From: Rhodoferax sp. AJA081-3
GTDB lineage: Bacteria; Pseudomonadota; Gammaproteobacteria; Burkholderiales; Burkholderiaceae_C
DNA: 64,000 bases
Assembly (NCBI RefSeq): GCF_017798165.1
Contig: NZ_CP059068.1
Span: 1,488,001-1,552,000 of the forward strand
Reading direction: 5' to 3'
The position numbers and the translations under genes were made by a program. Below are positions 34,345 through 46,646 of this stretch, one piece after another. Position 1 is the first letter of the stretch, and every line of letters starts with the position of its first letter. The notes under the pieces were generated by a model that saw nothing but the letters and a program-made list of their open reading frames with translations, searched no databases and was not told where the DNA came from.

Positions 34345-35250
34345 ATGACCGACATGAACCAACCCCAAGGCCCCCTTACCGGCAGCATCGTCGCCCTGAT
34401 CACACCCATGCAGGAAGACGGCTCCGTAGACTACCCGGCGCTGCGCAAACTGATCGACTGGCACATCGCCGAAGGCACGGATTGCATAGGCGTGGTGGGC
34501 ACCACCGGTGAATCCCCCACGGTCAACGTCGAAGAACACTGCGAAATCATCCGTGTTTCCGTCGAACAAGCCGCCAAACGTGTGCCCATCATGGCCGGCT
34601 GCGGCGCCAACTCCACCGCAGAGGCTATAGAGCTGGCGCGTTTTGCCAAGAAGGTCGGCGCCGATTCGCAGTTGCAGGTGGTGCCCTACTACAACAAGCC
34701 GACACAAGAAGGCCAGTACCTGCACTTCAAGGCCATTGCTGAAGCCACCGGCGACCTGCCCGTCATCCTGTATAACGTGCCCGGCCGCTCGGTAGCCGAT
34801 ATGGCCCACGACACGGTCATGCGCCTGGCCCAGGTGCCTGGCATCGTCGGTATCAAGGAAGCCACCGGCAATATCGAACGTGCGCAGTGGCTGATCAAGG
34901 AAGCGCCCAAGGGTTTTGCCATTTATTCAGGGGATGACCCTACGGCAGTGGCCCTGATGTTGTGCGGTGGACATGGCAATGTCAGCGTCACCGCCAACGT
35001 GGCGCCACGACTGATGCACGAGTTGTGTGTTGCGGCCTTGGCTGGCAATGTGAAGCGCGCCATGGAGATCCAATTCCAGTTGCTGCCCTTGCACAAATCG
35101 CTTTTCGTAGAATCCAACCCGATTCCCGTCAAATGGGCTGCTGCCCGCATGGGTCTGTGCACAGACGCCCTGCGCCTGCCATTGACCCCGTTGACACAAG
35201 CCAATCAGCCGGCACTGGAGCGTGTGATGCGCGCCACCGGTCTGATCTAA
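34345..35250 (+). CDS. dapA: 4-hydroxy-tetrahydrodipicolinate synthase
   Basis: A 301-aa TIM-barrel aldolase for lysine/diaminopimelate synthesis that condenses pyruvate with aspartate semialdehyde. The signature [18 protein letters not shown] is present, and [11 protein letters not shown] and VPGRSVAD are conserved. The Schiff-base Lys lies in [14 protein letters not shown] 34345 is chosen; 34354 is an alternative, and the TTG at 34330 is unlikely. It is followed after 26 nt by bamC, the familiar dapA-nlpB order. Confidence 0.95.
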   Translation: MTDMNQPQGPLTGSIVALITPMQEDGSVDYPALRKLIDWHIAEGTDCIGVVGTTGESPTVNVEEHCEIIRVSVEQAAKRVPIMAGCGANSTAEAIELARFAKKVGADSQLQVVPYYNKPTQEGQYLHFKAIAEATGDLPVILYNVPGRSVADMAHDTVMRLAQVPGIVGIKEATGNIERAQWLIKEAPKGFAIYSGDDPTAVALMLCGGHGNVSVTANVAPRLMHELCVAALAGNVKRAMEIQFQLLPLHKSLFVESNPIPVKWAAARMGLCTDALRLPLTPLTQANQPALERVMRATGLI

Positions 35251-35276
35251 GTTCCTGTTCCATTTCAAGGATTTCC

Positions 35277-36389
35277 GTGAACCCTTTCTTTAAATTGACG
35301 CTTGTCAGTGCAGCGATCGCGCTGTCAGCCTGTACCGTTCTAGAGTCTGACAAGGTGGACTATCGCAGTGCAGGTGGCGGCGTAAAGGCGCCCGCACTGG
35401 ATGTACCGCCCGACCTGACCCAGCTGTCCAAAGACACGCACTATGCGGTGGTAGGCGGCACGGTTTCGGCGTCTGGTTTTAAGGCAGGTCAACCCGCCGC
35501 TGTGGCAACTGGCGCTCCTTCCGTTGCGGCCGTCACCATGGGCGATGTGCGCATAGAGCGTTCTGGCAACCAGCGCTGGCTGGTGGTCAACCGCCCCGCG
35601 GACAAGCTGTGGGACCCGGTAAGAGAGTTCTGGCAGGACAACGGCTTCCTCTTGGCCATGGACCAGAACACCCTGGGCATCATGGAGACCGACTGGGCCG
35701 AAAACCGTGCCAAGATCCCGCAGGACTTCATCCGCTCCTCGCTGGGCAAGCTGTTTGACTCGCTGTATTCGACCGCAGAGCGCGACAAGTTCCGCACCCG
35801 CCTGGAGCGCAACGCCAACGGCGAGACCGAAATTTTCATCAGCCACCGCGGCATGATTGAAACCGTCACCACCACATCTGCCAAAGAATCCGGCGGCACA
35901 CTGTGGCAACCCCGCGCTGCAGACCCCGAACTGGAAGCCGAATTTTTGCGCCGCCTGATGGTCAAGTTGGGTGTTGCCGAGGCACAGGCCAAGACATTGG
36001 TAGCAGCCCCCACGATCACCAAAAAGAGTATTGCGTCGGTTTCCACCGAAAACGGACAACCCGCCGTGCGTATTGAAGAGGGCTTTGATGGCGCGTGGCG
36101 CCGTGTGGGTCTGGCACTGGATCGCACAGGCTTTACGGTAGAAGACCGCGACCGCAAGCAAGGTATCTACTTTGTGCGCTACGTGCCCCCGAACGCCGAA
36201 AACACCGAGCCCGGTTTTTTCAGCAAGTTGTTCAGCAGCAGCAAGGCTACCGACGCGGCCAAATTCCAGATCGCTGTACGCAGCGTGGCCAATGTGACGA
36301 CGGTGTCCGTGCTCGACGCCAAGGGTGCACCAGAGACTTCGGTCAGTGCCCAGCGTATTGTCAAAGTCATCGCGGACGACATCAAATAA
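35277..36389 (+). CDS. bamC: Outer-membrane assembly lipoprotein BamC
   Basis: A 370-aa NlpB/DapX-family lipoprotein of the BAM beta-barrel assembly complex. The signal peptide ends in LSAC. The unstructured N-terminal stretch (YRSAGGGVKAPALDVPPDL) fits the segment that contacts BamD, and two helix-grip domains follow. I chose GTG 35277, preceded by AAGGA, because it places the lipobox correctly. The dapA-bamC linkage supports the call. It ends before a strong terminator. Confidence 0.88.
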   Translation: MNPFFKLTLVSAAIALSACTVLESDKVDYRSAGGGVKAPALDVPPDLTQLSKDTHYAVVGGTVSASGFKAGQPAAVATGAPSVAAVTMGDVRIERSGNQRWLVVNRPADKLWDPVREFWQDNGFLLAMDQNTLGIMETDWAENRAKIPQDFIRSSLGKLFDSLYSTAERDKFRTRLERNANGETEIFISHRGMIETVTTTSAKESGGTLWQPRAADPELEAEFLRRLMVKLGVAEAQAKTLVAAPTITKKSIASVSTENGQPAVRIEEGFDGAWRRVGLALDRTGFTVEDRDRKQGIYFVRYVPPNAENTEPGFFSKLFSSSKATDAAKFQIAVRSVANVTTVSVLDAKGAPETSVSAQRIVKVIADDIK

Positions 36390-36445
36390 GCAAAACGAGC
36401 CGCATCCTGGCGGGCTTGAACAGCCCTTTCAGGGTGTGACAGGCG

Positions 36446-36475
36446 AAAAAAAAGCCACCGAACGGTGGCTTTTTT
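36446..36475. terminator. Bidirectional rho-independent terminator
   Basis: The stem AAGCCACCG/CGGTGGCTT has an AA loop (36452-36471) and is flanked by A and T runs on both sides. It serves the convergent bamC and small lipoprotein genes. Confidence 0.9.
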
Positions 36476-36489
36476 GCTGGGCGCTCGAT

Positions 36490-36699
36490 TTAGCTCTTTG
36501 CTGGCTCGGAAGCAGTAGCAGATGCTGGAGCGGCAGGAGCCGATGCGTCAGCAGCAGGAGCGGAAGCAGCAGGTGCAGCAGGAGCTGGAGCGGCGACAGG
36601 AGCGGGAGCAACTACTGGAGCAGGAGCTTCTTCTTTCTTACCGCAAGCAGCCAAGGCAGCGGCAGCGATAACGGCTGCCAAGACGAGTGATTTGTTCAT
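36490..36699 (-). CDS. Small Ala/Pro-rich lipoprotein
   Basis: A 69-aa protein with signal peptide and lipobox (AAAALAACGKKEE). The rest is a low-complexity Ala/Pro/Ser tail (APAPVVAPAPVAAPAPAAPA). No domain is visible. The lipidated Cys is followed by Gly, so outer-membrane sorting is likely. It ends at the shared terminator. The low-complexity tail probably spans or coats the envelope; the function is unknown. Confidence 0.75.
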   Translation of the reverse strand: MNKSLVLAAVIAAAALAACGKKEEAPAPVVAPAPVAAPAPAAPAASAPAADASAPAAPASATASEPAKS

Positions 36700-36726
36700 T
36701 TTTAAAAACTAGAGTGAGTTAACGAA

Positions 36727-36747
36727 ACAATTTTCGGAAATTGTCAA
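36727..36747 (-). promoter_or_regulatory. Probable promoter/palindrome of the small lipoprotein gene
   Basis: On the minus strand a perfect TTGACA (36742-36747) overlaps the near-palindrome ACAATTTCC-GAAAATTGT (36727-36744). The -10 is not clear. Upstream of it, 36748-36855 holds two CCCTCTATAC direct repeats (36822 and 36841) and no gene. Confidence 0.45.
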
Positions 36748-36855
36748 AGCAGCGCGCCGCCCAGACTCAGACAAAAAGCATTCGATCTCTTTTTGCCTAA
36801 CCGGCGAGTATACAGGATAGTCCCTCTATACACGGGAAAACCCTCTATACCGTGG

Positions 36856-37371
36856 CTATAAACCCAAAGTTGTTGCCGAAAATCCAGGTGAACTTTGGCG
36901 CCGGCATTCGTCAAGCTCTTCCTTGAGCAGCACCCGCCGTGCCGGTTCCAGGTCCGCCACACCGGTGCTACGCACCAAATCGAGGCGCCGCATGGCCCAT
37001 TGTGGGCTCCACAGAGCACTGGGCATTTCACTGGCGTCAATATTCTTGCAAACCCGGCACTCAATGATGTGGTCCCACGTCTTGCGCCAGGTGACAAAGC
37101 GGGGTTGGTAACGGATGACAGAGTCGTAACTGCGTGCTAGGAGCACCAATTGACGGCCGCTTCCGGCCCAGGCCTGCAAGGATTCGGAAACGGCACGCTC
37201 TCCGAGCGGCCATTCTTCAAAATTCGCATCGCTCCAAACCATGGACGGCCAGTTTTCTTGCGCTGCGCGCGCCAAAGCGGCCCGAATGGTCTGCGCAAAC
37301 GCCTTGGGCCCGCTGAATGGGCCCTTCAGCACCTCACCACCACTGTCTTCACCGGTTTCAGTTGTCGCCAT
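36856..37371 (-). CDS. Hypothetical protein downstream of the JmjC-cupin gene
   Basis: A 171-aa soluble protein with Trp- and Arg-rich segments (WPSMVWSDANFEEWPLGER, VTWRKTWDHIIECRVC). It resembles an uncharacterised betaproteobacterial family (possibly DUF7931, from memory). The start ATG 37371 lies inside the last codons of the cupin gene (overlap of 14 nt), so the two are probably co-translated. The family is sometimes thought to relate to RNase/PLD-like folds, but I see no catalytic motif. Confidence 0.65.
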   Translation of the reverse strand: MATTETGEDSGGEVLKGPFSGPKAFAQTIRAALARAAQENWPSMVWSDANFEEWPLGERAVSESLQAWAGSGRQLVLLARSYDSVIRYQPRFVTWRKTWDHIIECRVCKNIDASEMPSALWSPQWAMRRLDLVRSTGVADLEPARRVLLKEELDECRRQSSPGFSATTLGL

Positions 37372-38491
37372 GGATCCACCCCGCTTCCAACCAGTCTTGC
37401 ACCAATTCACGGGCCGGTGCACTCAGCCGTTTGACGCTAGTTGCGCCTAAAACCCGTTCATCGGCAAGCAAACGCATCAATTGTGCGTCCCGCCCAGAGG
37501 CCAGGAAACTCTCGCCGTTGATAAACACATGTTTGGCGTCATAGGCCATGCGGGTGCGCCGGTCCAGAACCAAACCGGCGTCCGCCTCGCCCGTGGCTTC
37601 CGCGTCGAACAGGACATGCCCCTTGGGCTCGGTCAGATACTCGCCCAATATCCGTTGGAGGGCAAGCGGGTCGCGCAGTGCATCTTCCAGAGCCTTGCGG
37701 GCGAACGCGACGAGTGTGTCGGGAATCTGCCCGGCCTGGGCCACTGCCGCCTGTTTGGGATCGGCATACAAGCCCTCACCCACGGCATCTCCCGCATCTT
37801 CGGCCAGACGCTGCAAAAGCTCGCCAGCCAATTCTGATCGACTGGGCGCCCTGAAACCTATGGAATAGGTCATGCACTCGCCCTCTGCAATACCGTCGTG
37901 TGCGTAACGGGGCGGAAGATACAGCATATCCCCCGGATTGAGCACGAACTCCATTTCAGGCTCAAAGTGGGCCAGTATCTTCAGCGGCATGCCAGGCTGC
38001 AGGCTCAGGTCTTTTTGTTTGCCAATACGCCAGCGCCGCTGGCCATGGGCCTGCAACAAAAACACGTCGTAACTGTCGAAATGCGGTCCCACACCGCCGC
38101 CGTCGGTGGCGTAGCTGACCATCACATCGTCCAGACGCGCATCGGGCACAAAACGAAACTGGTTCATCAGCGCGTGCACGCGTTCATCGAGCAGGTCCAC
38201 ACCCTGCACCAGCAGCGTCCAGCCAGTCTGTTTGAACGGGGGCAGGGCCTTGCGGCCAAACGGCCCGTGTTTGAAACGCCAAGGCTGTTTGCCACCCTCG
38301 CTGGCCTGCACCACCAGGCGCGACTGCACCTCTTCTTGCGCCGCCAGGTCGAGCAAATCGCTGCGGTCCAACGGGGGGACAAAGCCAGGAATCGCCTGGC
38401 GGATGACCAAGGGCTTTTTTTGCCAATGGCGTTGCATAAAGGTCTTGGGTGCAAGCCCGCCCAGGAGCTGCAGAGGTGTATCAATGTTCAT
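37358..38491 (-). CDS. JmjC/cupin-4 ribosomal oxygenase (RoxA/YcfD-like)
   Basis: A 377-aa 2-oxoglutarate/Fe(II) oxygenase. The HxD iron motif is GPHFDSYDVFLLQ, and the distal His is in LPPRYAHDGIAEG. The dimerisation/winged-helix C-terminus is present. YcfD hydroxylates Arg81 of ribosomal protein L16; this is inferred from family. ATG 38491 is the natural start. It is divergent from slyD with only 16 nt between start codons. Confidence 0.85.
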   Translation of the reverse strand: MNIDTPLQLLGGLAPKTFMQRHWQKKPLVIRQAIPGFVPPLDRSDLLDLAAQEEVQSRLVVQASEGGKQPWRFKHGPFGRKALPPFKQTGWTLLVQGVDLLDERVHALMNQFRFVPDARLDDVMVSYATDGGGVGPHFDSYDVFLLQAHGQRRWRIGKQKDLSLQPGMPLKILAHFEPEMEFVLNPGDMLYLPPRYAHDGIAEGECMTYSIGFRAPSRSELAGELLQRLAEDAGDAVGEGLYADPKQAAVAQAGQIPDTLVAFARKALEDALRDPLALQRILGEYLTEPKGHVLFDAEATGEADAGLVLDRRTRMAYDAKHVFINGESFLASGRDAQLMRLLADERVLGATSVKRLSAPARELVQDWLEAGWIHGDN

Positions 38492-38507
38492 GGGACAATT
38501 CTGCCCT

Positions 38508-39047
38508 ATGGAAATCACTGAACAATGCGTCGTTGCCCTCACCTGGACGCTGAAAGACACTTTGGGCGAGGAACTGGACGTTTTGGACGAGCCAGTGGAG
38601 TTTTTGGTCGGCGGCCACGACCTGCTGCCCGTGATCGAAACGGCGCTGCAAGGCCACGGTGTGGGTGCCAGCTTGCAACTGCAGATCGAGCCCGAACAGG
38701 CTTTTGGTGACTTCAACGACCAGTTGTTGTTTCTGGAGCCCCGCCACCTGTTTCCGGCGGATCTGCAGGAAGGCTTGACCATGGAAGGCAGCGCCCTGCC
38801 CGAAGGTTGCCATGCCGATGCCCCGAAAGACGCGCTGTACACCATCACCGACATCTACCCCGACCACGTGGTGCTCGACGGCAACCACCCACTGGCCGGC
38901 ATTGCCATCCGCATCAGCCTGAAGGTGGAGGCCGTGCGCGACGCGACAGAAGAAGAAATCGGGCGCGGCAGCTGCGGCACTGGCTTCTTCAAGCTGCAGG
39001 TTGGGCACACAGAAGACGATGTGCACGCAGACCGAACGCTGCACTAG
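38508..39047 (+). CDS. slyD: FKBP-type peptidyl-prolyl isomerase (SlyD-like)
   Basis: A 179-aa SlyD-type isomerase/chaperone. The FKBP half is split by an insert-in-flap domain (about 70-125; EPEQAFGDFNDQLLFLEPRHLFP), as in SlyD. It lacks the His/Cys-rich metal tail of E. coli SlyD; only a few Cys/His (SCGTGFFKLQVGHTEDDVH) remain. The expected role is cytoplasmic folding catalysis. A dispersed repeat follows the stop. Confidence 0.85.
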   Translation: MEITEQCVVALTWTLKDTLGEELDVLDEPVEFLVGGHDLLPVIETALQGHGVGASLQLQIEPEQAFGDFNDQLLFLEPRHLFPADLQEGLTMEGSALPEGCHADAPKDALYTITDIYPDHVVLDGNHPLAGIAIRISLKVEAVRDATEEEIGRGSCGTGFFKLQVGHTEDDVHADRTLH

Positions 39048-39056
39048 AATCTCTTA

Positions 39057-39117
39057 GGCAAAACCCACCTCTAGCCCCCGTCGGTATTCAGTGTATTGCT
39101 ATTGTTATGATAGCAAT
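39057..39117 (+). repeat. Dispersed palindromic repeat, copy C
   Basis: GCAAAACCCACCTCTAGCCC opens the copy, then CCGT and a perfect stem ATTGCTAT/ATAGCAAT. It lies between the converging slyD and dut genes. Confidence 0.8.
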
Positions 39118-39129
39118 GTGCAGATAGCC

Positions 39130-39576
39130 TCAGTGCTTGCCGGTCGAGCCATAACCGCCCGCACCGCGCTCCGAGGCCACAAAGTCCGCCACGATGTTGA
39201 ACTGCGCCTGCACCACCGGCACGATGACCAGTTGCGCAATACGCTCCATGGGCTCTATCGTGAAGGCCACATCACTGCGGTTCCAGGCGCTGACCATCAG
39301 CTGGCCCTGGTAGTCGCTGTCGATCAGCCCGACCAGATTGCCCAGCACGATGCCGTGTTTGTGGCCCAAGCCCGAGCGCGGCAATATCAGCGCGGCATAC
39401 GCCGGGTCTTGCAGGTAGATGGCCATGCCGGTGGGCACCAGTTGCCACGCATTGGGCGCCAGCGTTAATGGCTCGCTCAGGCAGGCCCGCAGGTCCAGCC
39501 CGGCGCTGCCCGGCGTGGCATAGGTCGGCATCTGCTCGTTCAGGCGGGTATCAAGAATTTTGACGTCAATCTTCAT
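39130..39576 (-). CDS. dut: dUTP diphosphatase
   Basis: A 148-aa trimeric dUTPase that hydrolyses dUTP to dUMP. Motifs are in order: motif 1 ([10 protein letters not shown]), motif 2 ([14 protein letters not shown]), motif 3 ([18 protein letters not shown]), motif 4 ([10 protein letters not shown]) and motif 5 ([10 protein letters not shown]). The length is standard. It lies 3 nt after coaBC, the widespread coaBC-dut operon. Confidence 0.96.
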   Translation of the reverse strand: MKIDVKILDTRLNEQMPTYATPGSAGLDLRACLSEPLTLAPNAWQLVPTGMAIYLQDPAYAALILPRSGLGHKHGIVLGNLVGLIDSDYQGQLMVSAWNRSDVAFTIEPMERIAQLVIVPVVQAQFNIVADFVASERGAGGYGSTGKH

Positions 39577-39579
39577 TTT

Positions 39580-40806
39580 TCAGTGTTGGGTTACAGGGGG
39601 AATACGGCCGGCAATCTCGGTTATGAGTTGCCGGGCCAGCGCGAGTTTGTTGTTGTGGGGCAGTTCGCGGGTGCCGTTGGCGTCCACCAGCAACATGGCA
39701 TTGTCGTCCTTGCCAAAAGTGGCCGGACCAATATTGCCGACCAGCAGTGGCACGCCCTTGCGGATGCGCTTGGCCGTGGCGTGTGCCAGCAGGTCATGGC
39801 TTTCCGCAGCAAAGCCCACGCAGAACAATGCGCCACTTTGCGCGCGTGCAGACTGAGCAATCGTGGCCAGGATGTCGGTGTTCTCCACAAATGACAGGGT
39901 GGGCGTCTGGCCGGAACCGTCCTTCTTGATCTTCTGGTTGGACGCCTGCGCAGGCCGCCAGTCCGCCACCGCCGCAGTTGCTACGAATACGCTAGCGGCT
40001 TGTGCACTCGCCACGCAGGCTGCGAGCATATCGGCCGCAGACTGCACGTCGATACGCTGCACACCACGCGGGGTGGGTAGCGACACTGGCCCCGCCACCA
40101 GCGTGACCTGCGCACCGGCCTCCTGCGCCGCACGCGCAATGGCGAAACCCATCTTGCCGCTGGACCGGTTGGTGATGCCGCGCACCGGATCAATGGCTTC
40201 AAAGGTAGGCCCGGCCGTCACCAAAACGTGTTGGCCCGACAGGGGCTTGGGCTGAAAGAATGCAATAACGTCTTGCAGCAATTCCTGCGGTTCCAGCATA
40301 CGGCCATCACCGGTTTCACCGCAGGCCTGGAAGCCACTGCCAACACCTAGAATCGAGGCGCCGTCCGCCGCCAGTTGAGCCAGGTTGCGCTGGGTCGCGG
40401 GGTGGGCCCACATCTCGCGATTCATGGCGGGTGCGACCAGCAGCGGCACGGTGTCGATGGGCCGGGCCAGGCACATCAGGCTCAACAAATCGTCGGCTCT
40501 GCCATGCAGCAACTTGGCCATGAAATCGGCACTGCAGGGGGCGATCAAAATAGCGTCAGCCTCGCGGCTGAGGTTGATATGCGCCATGTTGTTATCGGGG
40601 CGGGCGTCCCATTGTGAATCGAAAACCGGGCGGTTGCTCAGTGCTTGCATGGTCACGGGTGTGATGAACTGGGCGGCGGCCTCGGTCATCACGACCTGCA
40701 CGGTAGCGCCCTCTTTGATCAGGGCCCGGCACAACTCGGCCGCCTTGTAACAGGCGATGCCGCCAGTAAGGCCCAGGACGATGTGTTTTCCAGCGAGGTC
40801 GTTCAT
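39580..40806 (-). CDS. coaBC: Bifunctional phosphopantothenoylcysteine decarboxylase/synthetase
   Basis: A 408-aa fusion enzyme for coenzyme A synthesis. The N-terminal CoaC flavoprotein (LGLTGGIACYKAAEL, with the conserved PAMNREMW) decarboxylates PPC. The C-terminal CoaB half (TAGPTFEAIDPVRGITNRSSGKMG) ligates cysteine to phosphopantothenate. ATG 40806 gives MNDLAGKHIVLG. It is in an operon with dut and divergent from pyrG. Confidence 0.95.
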   Translation of the reverse strand: MNDLAGKHIVLGLTGGIACYKAAELCRALIKEGATVQVVMTEAAAQFITPVTMQALSNRPVFDSQWDARPDNNMAHINLSREADAILIAPCSADFMAKLLHGRADDLLSLMCLARPIDTVPLLVAPAMNREMWAHPATQRNLAQLAADGASILGVGSGFQACGETGDGRMLEPQELLQDVIAFFQPKPLSGQHVLVTAGPTFEAIDPVRGITNRSSGKMGFAIARAAQEAGAQVTLVAGPVSLPTPRGVQRIDVQSAADMLAACVASAQAASVFVATAAVADWRPAQASNQKIKKDGSGQTPTLSFVENTDILATIAQSARAQSGALFCVGFAAESHDLLAHATAKRIRKGVPLLVGNIGPATFGKDDNAMLLVDANGTRELPHNNKLALARQLITEIAGRIPPVTQH

Positions 40807-40936
40807 GGGGGGCAATGTAGCAGAGCGCGTCTGGTTTGCGAGACCGGATGAGATGCTAGGCGCGGGCCACCGCAAAGGCTGGTGCCTTTGCAAGGTTCGC
40901 AACGCCGCAGATCGCCGGTATCGCAAACCTGACACG

Positions 40937-42651
<1,715 letters not shown>

Positions 42652-42652
42652 C

Positions 42653-43510
42653 ATGAAGCTTTGCGGATTCGATATCGGACTGGAACACCGCTTCTTTTTG
42701 ATCGCAGGACCCTGCGTTGTCGAATCCGAGCAATTGCAGATGGATGCCGCCGGGACGCTGAAGGAAATCACCTCCAGCTTGGGCATTCCTTTCATTTTCA
42801 AAAGCAGTTTTGACAAGGCCAACCGAACCAGCGAAACGGCCTACCGCGGCTTGGGGATGGAAAAGGGCCTCGAAATTCTTGCCAAGGTCCGGCGCGAGAT
42901 AGGCGTCCCCGTTCTCACCGATATCCACCGCGAAGACCAGATCGCCCAGGTCGCACCGGTGGTGGACGTGTTGCAGACGCCAGCCCTTCTGTGCCGGCAG
43001 ACCGATTTCATCCACGCCGTGGCGTTGTCCGGCAAGCCCGTGAACATCAAGAAGGGGCAATTCATGGCCCCCGGCGACATGAAGAACGTCATCGTCAAAG
43101 CGCGCGCCGCTGCGAAAGCCGCTGGCCTCTCCGAAGACAACTTCATGGCCTGCGAACGGGGTGCCAGCTTTGGCTACAACAACCTGGTCAGCGACATGCG
43201 CTCGCTGGCCATCATGCGTGACACCGGCGCCCCCATCGTGTTTGATGCCACGCATTCGGTGCAGTTGCCAGGCGGACAAGGCACCAGCAGTGGTGGAGTT
43301 CGCGAAATGGTGCCCGTGTTGGCGCGCGCCGCCGTTGCGGTGGGCGTCGCAGGCCTGTTCATGGAAACCCATCCTGACCCGGCCAACGCGCTGTGTGACG
43401 GCCCCAATGCCGTCCCCCTCAAACACATGAAGGCGCTGCTGGAAACCCTGGTCGCGCTGGACCATGTGACCAAAAAGAATGGCTTTCTGGAGAACCATTT
43501 TTCTGCCTGA
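42653..43510 (+). CDS. kdsA: 3-deoxy-8-phosphooctulonate synthase
   Basis: A 285-aa KDO-8-phosphate synthase for LPS inner-core synthesis. It has the family signatures [31 protein letters not shown] and [19 protein letters not shown]. Start ATG 42653; the longer frame begins at TTG. The residue at the metal-Cys position was not resolved, so metal dependence is not assigned. It sits between pyrG and eno. Confidence 0.96.
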   Translation: MKLCGFDIGLEHRFFLIAGPCVVESEQLQMDAAGTLKEITSSLGIPFIFKSSFDKANRTSETAYRGLGMEKGLEILAKVRREIGVPVLTDIHREDQIAQVAPVVDVLQTPALLCRQTDFIHAVALSGKPVNIKKGQFMAPGDMKNVIVKARAAAKAAGLSEDNFMACERGASFGYNNLVSDMRSLAIMRDTGAPIVFDATHSVQLPGGQGTSSGGVREMVPVLARAAVAVGVAGLFMETHPDPANALCDGPNAVPLKHMKALLETLVALDHVTKKNGFLENHFSA

Positions 43511-43612
43511 CCTGCGTGGTTACCAGCTGAGAACAATCGGCACGGCCGACGGCTCCAGCGCAGCAAGCCATGCAAAAATCGCCCGCAACCGTTTTTTTAA
43601 CTTAGGAAATAA

Positions 43613-44899
<1,287 letters not shown>

Positions 44900-44923
44900 A
44901 ACACGGCGAAACCTTCCGTTTAG

Positions 44924-45199
44924 ATGGGCAAGCGCATTGTTCCTGCAGCCTTGATCGCCTTGCTGGTGATCTTGCACGGCCAGTTATGGTTTGGCAGGGG
45001 CAGTGTGCCCAACGTCTCGCTCTTGGTGCGCAAACTCGACGAGCAACAGCTAAGCAATGCCCAGGCGGCCCGCGCGAACGAGCGTGTGGCCGCTGAAATC
45101 CACGACTTGCGCGAGGGTCTGGAAATCGTCGAAGAAAAGGCCCGCTCGGAGTTGGGCATGGTCAAGGCCAACGAAATCTACGTGCAGATCGCCAAGTGA
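44924..45199 (+). CDS. ftsB: Cell division protein FtsB
   Basis: A 91-aa bitopic divisome protein. A short cytoplasmic N-terminus and TM helix (AALIALLVILHGQLWFG) are followed by a periplasmic coiled coil (ANERVAAEIHDLREGLEIVEEKAR) with the family end ELGMVKANEIYVQI. It bridges FtsL and FtsQ. It follows eno, as in many proteobacteria. The stop overlaps the GTG start of the next gene. Confidence 0.93.
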   Translation: MGKRIVPAALIALLVILHGQLWFGRGSVPNVSLLVRKLDEQQLSNAQAARANERVAAEIHDLREGLEIVEEKARSELGMVKANEIYVQIAK

Positions 45200-45651
45200 A
45201 GATTGCAGTGGTGGGCGCCCCCGGCACCGGCAAGACGACCCTGGTGCAGGCATTGCGCCAGGCACTACAAGCGGATGCAGACACCCTGGCCTTCACGGTC
45301 TCCGAAGAAGGTGCGCCGCAACAGCCCCACCCCTACGATCTGACCTTGCTGATGGGCCTGGACCTGCAGCACCACCGTGCCAACACCGATCCCGATTTGC
45401 TGCATGCCGACACCCGCTTGCGGCACACACTGGGCAGCCAATCAATAAGCTACGCCGTGGTCTACGGCAGCGAACACGCCCGCACCGATTGCGCTTTGCA
45501 GGCTATTGACTACCACCGCAAGCACTCGGCCAGGCGGCCTTCAACGGCCGCGTCCGGCTGGCACTGGAACTGCGAAACCTGCTCCGACGCCGATTGTGAA
45601 CACCGCCTGTTCAGCGCCCTGGTAGGCGCGAGCCGCTCAGTGCGGCAATGA
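45196..45651 (+). CDS. Small P-loop ATPase-like protein
   Basis: A 151-aa protein starting at GTG 45196, overlapping the ftsB stop. It has a Walker A (VVGAPGTGKTTLV) and a Walker B-like DLTLLMG; no other motor motif is seen. The C-terminal Cys cluster (HWNCETCSDADCEHR) might bind metal. I recall related AAA-like proteins near ftsB in Comamonadaceae but no function. The coupling to ftsB suggests co-expression. Confidence 0.65.
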   Translation: MKIAVVGAPGTGKTTLVQALRQALQADADTLAFTVSEEGAPQQPHPYDLTLLMGLDLQHHRANTDPDLLHADTRLRHTLGSQSISYAVVYGSEHARTDCALQAIDYHRKHSARRPSTAASGWHWNCETCSDADCEHRLFSALVGASRSVRQ

Positions 45652-46629
45652 ACCACCAGGGTCCTGCAACACTTCTGGCGGGGTAAACAGTTGGGCCGCA
45701 TCCACCGCATCAAAGCGGTACTGCACACCACAGAATTCACACCCCACTTCGATATCGGCGCGCTCCGTCAGAATACTTTCGGCCTCGTCACGCCCCAAGC
45801 TCACAATCATGCGGCCCACCCGTTCGCGACTGCAGGAGCAGGCAAAACGCGGTGCCGTGTCGCCCTCCAGCGGTTCAAACCGGGTCAGCGATTCTTCCCA
45901 GAACAACCTGCGCAGAATGGTGTCCACATCCAGCGTCAGCAACTCTTCCCGCTTGAGGCTGCTGGCCAAGATGGCGATGCGGTTGTAGTGCTCGTTCAGG
46001 CCAATCTCATCTTCGTTTTCCTTGCTGACCATGCTGCCCGACAGATTGTCCGTGCCCTGCATGGGCAGACGCTGGATCAACAGGCCGGCGGCCACTTTGT
46101 CGTCTGCAGCCAGCACCAGTGTGGTGTCGAGCTGTTCACTCTGCAGCATGTAGTGCTCCAGCACCGCGCTCATTTTTTCGATCTTGTGGCGGCGGTCGTC
46201 AAACAGCGGCACCACGCCCTGGTAGGGCTGCTGGCCCGGGAATTTGGTTGTAGGGTCCAGCGTGATGGCGCAGCGACCCTCGTTGCCCACATTGACCATC
46301 TGGCTCAGCGTGGCGTCATCCGCCACCTCGCCCACCACGGTGGCCGTAGCGCGCAGCGCCAGATCGGGCTGCACCTCCACCACCGCCAGCTTGACCGGGC
46401 CATCACCAAATATCTGCAGCACCAAGGCGCCATCAAACTTGATATTGGCCTGCATCAGGCTGGCCGCGGCCACCATCTCGCCCAGCATGTCGCGCACCGG
46501 CTCGGGATAAGCACCGTGTGTAGTGTTGGATGCGCGCCGGCGCAGGATTTCGATCCAGGTGTCGGTCAGGCGCACCACCATGCCACGCACGGGCAGGCCA
46601 TCGAATAAAAACTTGTGCAATTCAGACAC
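45637..46629 (-). CDS. hslO: Redox-regulated chaperone Hsp33
   Basis: A 330-aa holdase activated by oxidation. The N-terminal core domain is typical (LTDTWIEILRRR start region). The C-terminal zinc site has the required CxC (FACSCSRERV) and CxxC (GCEFCGVQYRF), so redox switching should be intact. The gene overlaps the 3' end of the convergent P-loop gene by 15 nt. Confidence 0.94.
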   Translation of the reverse strand: MSELHKFLFDGLPVRGMVVRLTDTWIEILRRRASNTTHGAYPEPVRDMLGEMVAAASLMQANIKFDGALVLQIFGDGPVKLAVVEVQPDLALRATATVVGEVADDATLSQMVNVGNEGRCAITLDPTTKFPGQQPYQGVVPLFDDRRHKIEKMSAVLEHYMLQSEQLDTTLVLAADDKVAAGLLIQRLPMQGTDNLSGSMVSKENEDEIGLNEHYNRIAILASSLKREELLTLDVDTILRRLFWEESLTRFEPLEGDTAPRFACSCSRERVGRMIVSLGRDEAESILTERADIEVGCEFCGVQYRFDAVDAAQLFTPPEVLQDPGGSLPH

Positions 46630-46646
46630 GTTGCGCTCCCCTGCCG

